From contig NZ_JAGGOI010000016.1 of NCBI RefSeq assembly GCF_018614585.1, positions 62,001 to 126,000 on the forward strand: DNA of 64,000 bases. Reading direction: 5' to 3'. The DNA is from Streptomyces sp. ISL-1 (GTDB lineage: Bacteria; Actinomycetota; Actinomycetes; Streptomycetales; Streptomycetaceae). The position numbers and the translations under genes were made by a program. Below the pieces are notes generated by a model, which had not been told where the DNA came from, searched no databases, and was given only the letters and a program-made list of their open reading frames with translations. Positions 59,121 through 64,000 of the stretch are shown here, piece by piece; the first letter of the stretch is position 1, and every line of letters begins with the position of its first letter.

Positions 59121-62100
59121 TCAGGCCTTACGCGCCCGGCCGGTTCGCACCGTCGCCGTCTTCTTGGCCGGGCCGGCCTTCGCGGCGACCGCGTTCTTCG
59201 CCGCCGCGGTCTTCGTCGGGCCGGCCTTCACGGCGACCGCGTTCTTCGCCGCTGCGGTCTTGTTGGCCGCCGCCTTCTTCGGGGCCTTGCGTGCCGCGGG
59301 CACCATCGCGTCGCTGATCCGCTCGGCGTCCAGAATGTCCCGCAGGAACTTGCCGGTGTGGCTGGTCGGCACCCCGGCGACCTGCTCGGGGGTGCCCTCG
59401 GCGATGACCAGGCCGCCGCCGTTGCCACCCTCCGGGCCCATGTCGACGACCCAGTCCGCGGTCTTGACGACATCGAGGTTGTGCTCGATCACGATGACCG
59501 TGTTGCCCTTGTCGACCAGGCCGGACAGCACGTTGATCAGCTTGCTGATGTCCTCGAAGTGCAGTCCGGTCGTCGGCTCGTCCAGGACGTAGACCGTGCG
59601 GCCGGTGGAACGCTTCTGGAGCTCCGAGGCCAGCTTCACGCGCTGGGCCTCGCCGCCCGAGAGCGTCGGCGCGGACTGGCCGAGCCGCACATAGCCGAGG
59701 CCCACCTCGTGGAGGGTCTTCAGATGACGGGCGATCGTCGGGACGGCCCCGAAGAAGTCCAGCGCCTCCTCGATCGGCATGTCCAGCACCTCGGCGATGG
59801 ACTTGCCCTTGTAGTGGACCTCCAAGGTCTCCCGGTTGTAGCGCGCTCCGTGGCAGACCTCGCACGGGACGTACACATCCGGCAGGAAGTTCATCTCGAT
59901 CTTGATGGTGCCGTCGCCCGAGCAGTTTTCGCAGCGGCCGCCCTTGACGTTGAAGGAGAACCTGCCGGGGAGGTAGCCCCGGACCTTGGCCTCCATCGTC
60001 TCCGCGAAGAGCCTGCGGACATGGTCGAAGACGCCCGTGTACGTCGCCGGGTTGGAGCGCGGCGTACGCCCGATGGGCGACTGGTCGACATGCACCACCT
60101 TGTCGACGAGGTCGTCGCCCTCGACCCGGGTGTGGCGGCCCGGCACCGACTTGGCGCCGTTCAGCTCGCGGGCCAGATGCGTATAGAGGATGTCGTTGAC
60201 CAGGGTCGACTTGCCGGAGCCCGAGACACCGGTGACCGCCGTGAGCACACCGAGCGGGAACGAGACGTCGATGTCGCGCAGGTTGTTCTCACGCGCGCCG
60301 TGGACCGTGAGCTGACGGGTCGGATCCACGGGCCGGCGGATGTCGGGCATCGCGATGGACCGCTTCCCGGAGAGGTACTGCCCGGTCACCGAGTCCTTGT
60401 TGGCGAGAAGATCCTTCAGCGAGCCGCTGTGCACGACCTCGCCGCCGTGCTCGCCGGCGCCAGGGCCGATGTCGACGACCCAGTCCGCCACCTTGATGGT
60501 GTCCTCGTCGTGCTCGACGACGATGAGCGTGTTGCCCATGTCACGCAGCCGGACCAGGGTCTCGATGAGCCGGTGGTTGTCGCGCTGGTGCAGTCCGATG
60601 GACGGCTCGTCCAGTACGTACAACACGCCGACGAGACCGGAGCCGATCTGGGTGGCGAGCCGGATGCGCTGGGCTTCGCCGCCGGAGAGCGTGCCGGCCG
60701 CGCGGTTCAGCGAGAGGTAGTCGAGGCCCACGTCGAGCAGGAACTTCAGCCGTTCGTTGACCTCCTTCAGCACCCGCTCGGCGATCTTCTTGTCGCGGGC
60801 GCTCAGCCGCAGCTCGCCCAGGAAGTCCGCACAGTCGCTGATGGACATCGCGGCGACCTCGGCGATGGACTTATCCATCAACGTGACCGCGAGGACGATC
60901 GGCTTCAGCCGGGTGCCCTGACAGGTCGGGCAGGGCACCTCGCGCATATAGCCCTCGAAGCGCTCCCTGCTGGAATCGCTCTCGGCCTCGGAGTGCCGCC
61001 GCTTGACGAACTGGACGGCCCCCTCGAACGCGGGGGTGGTGTACGCCCGCTCGCGTCCGTATCTGTTGCGGTAGCGGACCTCGACCTGGGTCTTGTGACC
61101 GTGGAGCAGGGCCTTCTTGGCGCGCTGCGGCAGCCCGGCCCAGGGCATGTCGGTGGAGAAGCCGATGGCCTGGGCGAGACCGCCGATCAGCCGCCCGAAG
61201 TACTCCTTGGTGTGGCCGTGCGACCAGGGGTGGATCGCGCCCTCGTCGAGGGACTTCTCCTCGTCCGGGACGATCAGCTCGGGGTCCACCTCCATGCGCG
61301 TGCCGATGCCGGTGCAGTCGGGGCAGGCGCCGAACGGTGAGTTGAAGGAGAAGGAGCGTGGCTCCAACTCCTCGAAGGACAGGTCGTCGTACGTGCAGTA
61401 GAGATGTTCCGAGAACATCCGCTCACGCTCGGGGTCGTCCTCGGCGAGGTCGACGAAGTCGAGCACGACCATGCCGCCGGAGAGCCCGAGCGCGGTCTCG
61501 ACCGAGTCGGTCAGCCGGCGCTTGGCGCTGTCCTTGACGGTGAGGCGGTCGACGACCACCTCGATGGTGTGCTTCTCCTGCTTCTTCAGCGCGGGCGGCT
61601 CGGCGAGCTGGATCGTCTGTCCGTCGACCCGCGCCCGGCTGTATCCCTTGGTCTGGAGGTCGGCGAAGAGGTCGACGAACTCGCCCTTGCGCTCGCGCAC
61701 GAGGGGCGAGAGGACCTGGAAGCGGCTGCCCTCGGGCAGTTCCAGCACCCTGTCGACGATGGCCTGCGGCGACTGGCGCGAGATGGGCCGGCCGCACTCC
61801 GGGCAGTGCGGCTTGCCGATACGGGCGTATAGCAGCCGGAGGTAGTCGTAGACCTCGGTGATGGTGCCGACCGTCGAGCGCGGGTTGCGCGAGGTCGACT
61901 TCTGGTCGATGGAGACAGCCGGGGAGAGGCCCTCGATGAAGTCGACGTCGGGCTTGTCCATCTGGCCGAGGAACTGCCGGGCGTATGACGAGAGGGACTC
62001 GACGTACCTGCGCTGCCCCTCGGCGAAGATCGTGTCGAACGCGAGGGACGACTTGCCCGACCCGGAGAGCCCGGTGAACACGATGATGGAGTCACGCGGG

Positions 62101-62165
62101 AGGTCGAGCGAGACGTTCTTCAGGTTGTGCTCGCGAGCGCCACGAACGATGAGACGGTCGGCCAC
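59121..62165 (-). CDS. uvrA: excinuclease ABC subunit A with lysine/alanine-rich tail
   Basis: 1014-aa damage-sensing ATPase. Two Walker A loops (GLSGSGKSSLAFDTIFAEG near 33 and GVSGSGKSTLVNDILY near 645), ABC signatures LSGGEAQRIRLA and LSGGEAQRVKLA, and zinc motifs CPDCTGIG and CENCSGDG…CEVCHG are intact. GTG 62165 has AAAGG upstream. From about residue 958 a 57-residue basic tail unlike the standard 940-960-aa enzyme is added; it contains a 16-residue repeat (TAAAKNAVAVKAGPTK / TAAAKNAVAAKAGPAK) encoded by 48-bp direct repeats. Confidence 0.95.
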   Translation of the reverse strand: MADRLIVRGAREHNLKNVSLDLPRDSIIVFTGLSGSGKSSLAFDTIFAEGQRRYVESLSSYARQFLGQMDKPDVDFIEGLSPAVSIDQKSTSRNPRSTVGTITEVYDYLRLLYARIGKPHCPECGRPISRQSPQAIVDRVLELPEGSRFQVLSPLVRERKGEFVDLFADLQTKGYSRARVDGQTIQLAEPPALKKQEKHTIEVVVDRLTVKDSAKRRLTDSVETALGLSGGMVVLDFVDLAEDDPERERMFSEHLYCTYDDLSFEELEPRSFSFNSPFGACPDCTGIGTRMEVDPELIVPDEEKSLDEGAIHPWSHGHTKEYFGRLIGGLAQAIGFSTDMPWAGLPQRAKKALLHGHKTQVEVRYRNRYGRERAYTTPAFEGAVQFVKRRHSEAESDSSRERFEGYMREVPCPTCQGTRLKPIVLAVTLMDKSIAEVAAMSISDCADFLGELRLSARDKKIAERVLKEVNERLKFLLDVGLDYLSLNRAAGTLSGGEAQRIRLATQIGSGLVGVLYVLDEPSIGLHQRDNHRLIETLVRLRDMGNTLIVVEHDEDTIKVADWVVDIGPGAGEHGGEVVHSGSLKDLLANKDSVTGQYLSGKRSIAMPDIRRPVDPTRQLTVHGARENNLRDIDVSFPLGVLTAVTGVSGSGKSTLVNDILYTHLARELNGAKSVPGRHTRVEGDDLVDKVVHVDQSPIGRTPRSNPATYTGVFDHVRRLFAETMEAKVRGYLPGRFSFNVKGGRCENCSGDGTIKIEMNFLPDVYVPCEVCHGARYNRETLEVHYKGKSIAEVLDMPIEEALDFFGAVPTIARHLKTLHEVGLGYVRLGQSAPTLSGGEAQRVKLASELQKRSTGRTVYVLDEPTTGLHFEDISKLINVLSGLVDKGNTVIVIEHNLDVVKTADWVVDMGPEGGNGGGLVIAEGTPEQVAGVPTSHTGKFLRDILDAERISDAMVPAARKAPKKAAANKTAAAKNAVAVKAGPTKTAAAKNAVAAKAGPAKKTATVRTGRARKA

Positions 62166-62364
62166 GCCGGACCTTTCTTGAGAGAAACGGAGGGGGCACA
62201 GCCCCCGTCCCAGACTATGGGGGCCGTCGGATCGTTTGGATTCCAAGCTGTGAAATCTCTGCTGCTACCAGGATGCCTCCACCGAGCCTATAGCACGCAC
62301 ATTCGAATTACGGCCACGCTCTGACACCTTCACCCGATCGAGTGCCGGGGCTATCGTCGGCCCC

Positions 62365-63093
62365 ATGATCGAACCCATGCGTGACCTGGCCTCGGTACGC
62401 GAAGCCACCGATCGGCTCCTCGGCGCAGCCGCCGGAATGGACGACTCCGGGGCCGCCGCACCGTCCCGGCTCCCGGGCTGGAGCCGCGGCCATGTGCTGG
62501 CGCACCTCTCCCGTAACGCTGACGCGCTCGAAAATGTTCTCGAGGGCCGCCCGATGTATCTGAGCGCCGAGGCGCGCGAGGCGGACATCACGCGGGACGC
62601 GCACCGCCCGCTCGCCGCCCAGCTCGCCGACGTACGCGAGAGCGCCGCCCGTTTCATGGCCGCGTGCGCGGGTCCCGCCGACTGGAGCCGCACGGTCGAG
62701 CTGCGCAACGGCGTCACGGACGCCGCGGCCCGCATCCCCTTCCGCCGGCTCGTCGAGGTCGAGCTGCACCACGTCGACCTCGGCATCGGCTACGAGCTGG
62801 AGGACCTGCCGGAGGAGTTCACCGACCGGGAGATCGCCTTCCTCGCCCAGCGCTTCTCCGGGCGCGCGGACGTCCCGCCGACCCGCATCGTGGCGGCCGC
62901 CAAGACCTCCGCCGACGGCTCGGCCGAGGACTTCGGCAAGCACTCCGGCGAGTGGCACACGGGCGGCACCGAGGGCGCCCCGGTGACGGTCACCGGCCCG
63001 GCCCCCGCCCTGCTCGGGTGGCTCGCCGGCCGCCGCGACGGGGCGGATCTGGACACTGCGGGAGGCCTGCTTCCGGCACTGCCCCCGCTATAG
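62365..63093 (+). CDS. maleylpyruvate-isomerase-family mycothiol-dependent protein
   Basis: 242-aa protein of the DinB-like/MDMPI family. LPGWSRGHVLAHLSRNADAL (about 37-56) and RRLVEVELHHVDLGIGY (about 132-148) carry the histidine/glutamate metal ligands. Members use mycothiol, the actinomycete thiol, for isomerisation or detoxification. TATCGT ends 7 bp before ATG and there is no ribosome site, so the mRNA is probably leaderless. The next gene starts 9 bp after its stop. Confidence 0.85.
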   Translation: MIEPMRDLASVREATDRLLGAAAGMDDSGAAAPSRLPGWSRGHVLAHLSRNADALENVLEGRPMYLSAEAREADITRDAHRPLAAQLADVRESAARFMAACAGPADWSRTVELRNGVTDAAARIPFRRLVEVELHHVDLGIGYELEDLPEEFTDREIAFLAQRFSGRADVPPTRIVAAAKTSADGSAEDFGKHSGEWHTGGTEGAPVTVTGPAPALLGWLAGRRDGADLDTAGGLLPALPPL

Positions 63094-63102
63094 GCTGAAC
63101 CC

Positions 63103-63759
63103 ATGACGTACAGCGGAGTGGTGAAGGTCGGCGGCGGCGCAGATGTGCACGAACTCCCAGACCTGATGATCTCCAAGGTCGCGGTCGGGCCGATGGACAA
63201 CAACTCCTATCTGCTGCGCTGCCGGGCCACCGACGAGCAACTGCTGATCGACGCGGCCAATGAGCCCGAGACGCTCCTGACGCTGATCGGCGACGACTCC
63301 ATCGCGTCCGTCGTCACCACGCATCGCCACGGCGACCACTGGCAGGCGCTGGCCGACGTCGTCCGCGCGACCGGTGCCCGCACCTACGCCGGCCGGTACG
63401 ACGTCGAAGGCATCCCCGTTCCGACGGACGTGCCCGTCGAGGACGGGGACACCATCCGAGTGGGCCGCGTCGAACTGACCGCCCGCCATCTCGTGGGGCA
63501 CACGCCCGGCTCGATCGCCCTGATCTACGACGACCCGCACGGCCACCCGCACGTTTTCACAGGTGACTGCCTCTTCCCCGGCGGGGTGGGCAACACCCGC
63601 AAGGATCCCGAGGCCTTCGCGAGCCTGATCAACGACGTCGAGACGAAGCTCTTCGGCGCGCTTCCGGACGAGACGTGGGTCTACCCGGGGCACGGCAAGG
63701 ACACGACGCTGGGCAACGAGCGGCCGCATCTGCCGGAGTGGCGCAAGCGCGGCTGGTAA
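63103..63759 (+). CDS. metallo-beta-lactamase-fold hydrolase (glyoxalase II-like)
   Basis: 218-aa cytoplasmic hydrolase with the metal motif THRHGDHW (H-x-H-x-D-H), a later histidine in ARHLVGHTPGSIALI, aspartate in VFTGDCLFPGGVG and the last histidine in VYPGHGKDTTLG. Together with the preceding mycothiol-type gene it may hydrolyse thioesters of mycothiol. TAGGCT (63091-63096) lies 6 bp before ATG and also contains the stop codon of the upstream gene. Confidence 0.9.
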   Translation: MTYSGVVKVGGGADVHELPDLMISKVAVGPMDNNSYLLRCRATDEQLLIDAANEPETLLTLIGDDSIASVVTTHRHGDHWQALADVVRATGARTYAGRYDVEGIPVPTDVPVEDGDTIRVGRVELTARHLVGHTPGSIALIYDDPHGHPHVFTGDCLFPGGVGNTRKDPEAFASLINDVETKLFGALPDETWVYPGHGKDTTLGNERPHLPEWRKRGW

Positions 63760-63845
63760 GCGCACTCGTCCCTTACTCGCAGTTCCTGCTCGCGGTTCTT
63801 GCTCGCGTCTTGCGCATTCGTTCCGTGCTGTCGTACGCCGCCGGG

Positions 63846-64000
63846 TCAGTTGCCGTCCGCTGACGGGACGTCGCTCGGCCCGAAGTCGCCGAACCTGTCG
63901 AAGTCGTCGAAGCTTTCCGACACCGCCGGCGGCAGAGGTCCCAGCCGCAGGAGCCCGGTGACCAGGCGGGCAGTGAGCGCGTGCCAGGAGCCGGCGCGGC
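63846..64000 (-). CDS. 3' end of a gene entering from the right (partial)
   Basis: The minus strand has an open frame across the window edge that ends at TGA 63848-63846. The visible 50 residues include WHALTARLVTGLLRLGPLPPAVSESFDDFDRFGDFGPSDVPSADGN split by helices, with an acidic, unstructured C-terminus. The start and most of the protein lie outside. I do not recognise it. Confidence 0.6.
   Translation of the reverse strand, partial: RAGSWHALTARLVTGLLRLGPLPPAVSESFDDFDRFGDFGPSDVPSADGN

Noticed and set aside
59358..61340. 660-codon plus-strand frame inside uvrA
   Set aside because: Complement of conserved UvrA sequence, no ribosome site and no protein-like composition.

Overview
This 64 kb window is high-GC chromosomal DNA of a Streptomyces-type actinomycete. 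The G/C-biased third codon positions, frequent GTG starts, ATGA/GTGA stop-start overlaps, a whiA sporulation gene, mycothiol-type and TerD-family genes, and the gene order all fit. From memory, the order suf operon, ctaA/ctaB, tkt-tal-zwf-opcA-pgl, pgi, secG-tpi-pgk-gap, whiA-yvcK-rapZ-uvrC, uvrA resembles the conserved core region of Streptomyces chromosomes. I saw no prophage, CRISPR array, insertion sequence, rRNA or tRNA. Most of the window is housekeeping core, with accessory or decaying patches between the blocks.

Layout. 1-3.2 kb: a class B penicillin-binding protein and an NCS2 purine permease. 3.5-6.6 kb: a divergent sugar-acid locus, with a 5-dehydro-4-deoxyglucarate dehydratase translationally coupled to an unrecognised 387-aa protein on one side and a uronate dehydrogenase on the other. 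The two sides share a promoter region carrying an inverted repeat. 6.7-12.7 kb: small conserved proteins, a two-domain TerD protein, a decayed GntR regulator fused to a decayed ACC deaminase gene, a Tat-exported PhoX-type phosphatase with a candidate PHO box, and an unknown 484-aa protein. 12.9-19.3 kb: a secreted nuclease, a double ABM-domain protein with a MerR-type promoter, convergent dapA and dapD, an SMR efflux/TetR pair with its palindromic operator, and a VOC protein. 19.5-26.1 kb: the sufR-B-D-Rieske-C-S-U-T operon. 26.5-32.2 kb: an ABC exporter, heme A synthase ctaA, an amidohydrolase and ctaB. 32.5-39.2 kb: the pentose phosphate operon tkt-tal-zwf-opcA-pgl. 39.5-44.6 kb: two bacterial PH-domain membrane proteins, pgi and an MFS transporter. 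44.7-48.6 kb: gap-pgk-tpiA-secG followed by an RbpA-family gene. 48.8-57 kb: a large secreted M14 carboxypeptidase and the overlapping uvrC-rapZ-yvcK-whiA operon. 57-64 kb: an unknown HTH-like protein, a 24-bp hairpin array, a Tat-exported Rieske lipoprotein, a remnant sugar-kinase gene, uvrA with a repeat-built lysine/alanine tail, a mycothiol-dependent isomerase-type protein, an MBL hydrolase and a truncated gene.

The less ordinary features are these: a deletion-fusion pseudogene (gntR::acdS), a second internal-deletion pseudogene (pfkB type), a tandem array of UUCG-loop hairpins that appears to have grown from a gene's 3' end, several loci with the sequence signature of leaderless transcription, including a SufR-type operator lying over the -10 and start codon of sufR, and an uncharacterised protein tied by overlap to hexuronate oxidation.
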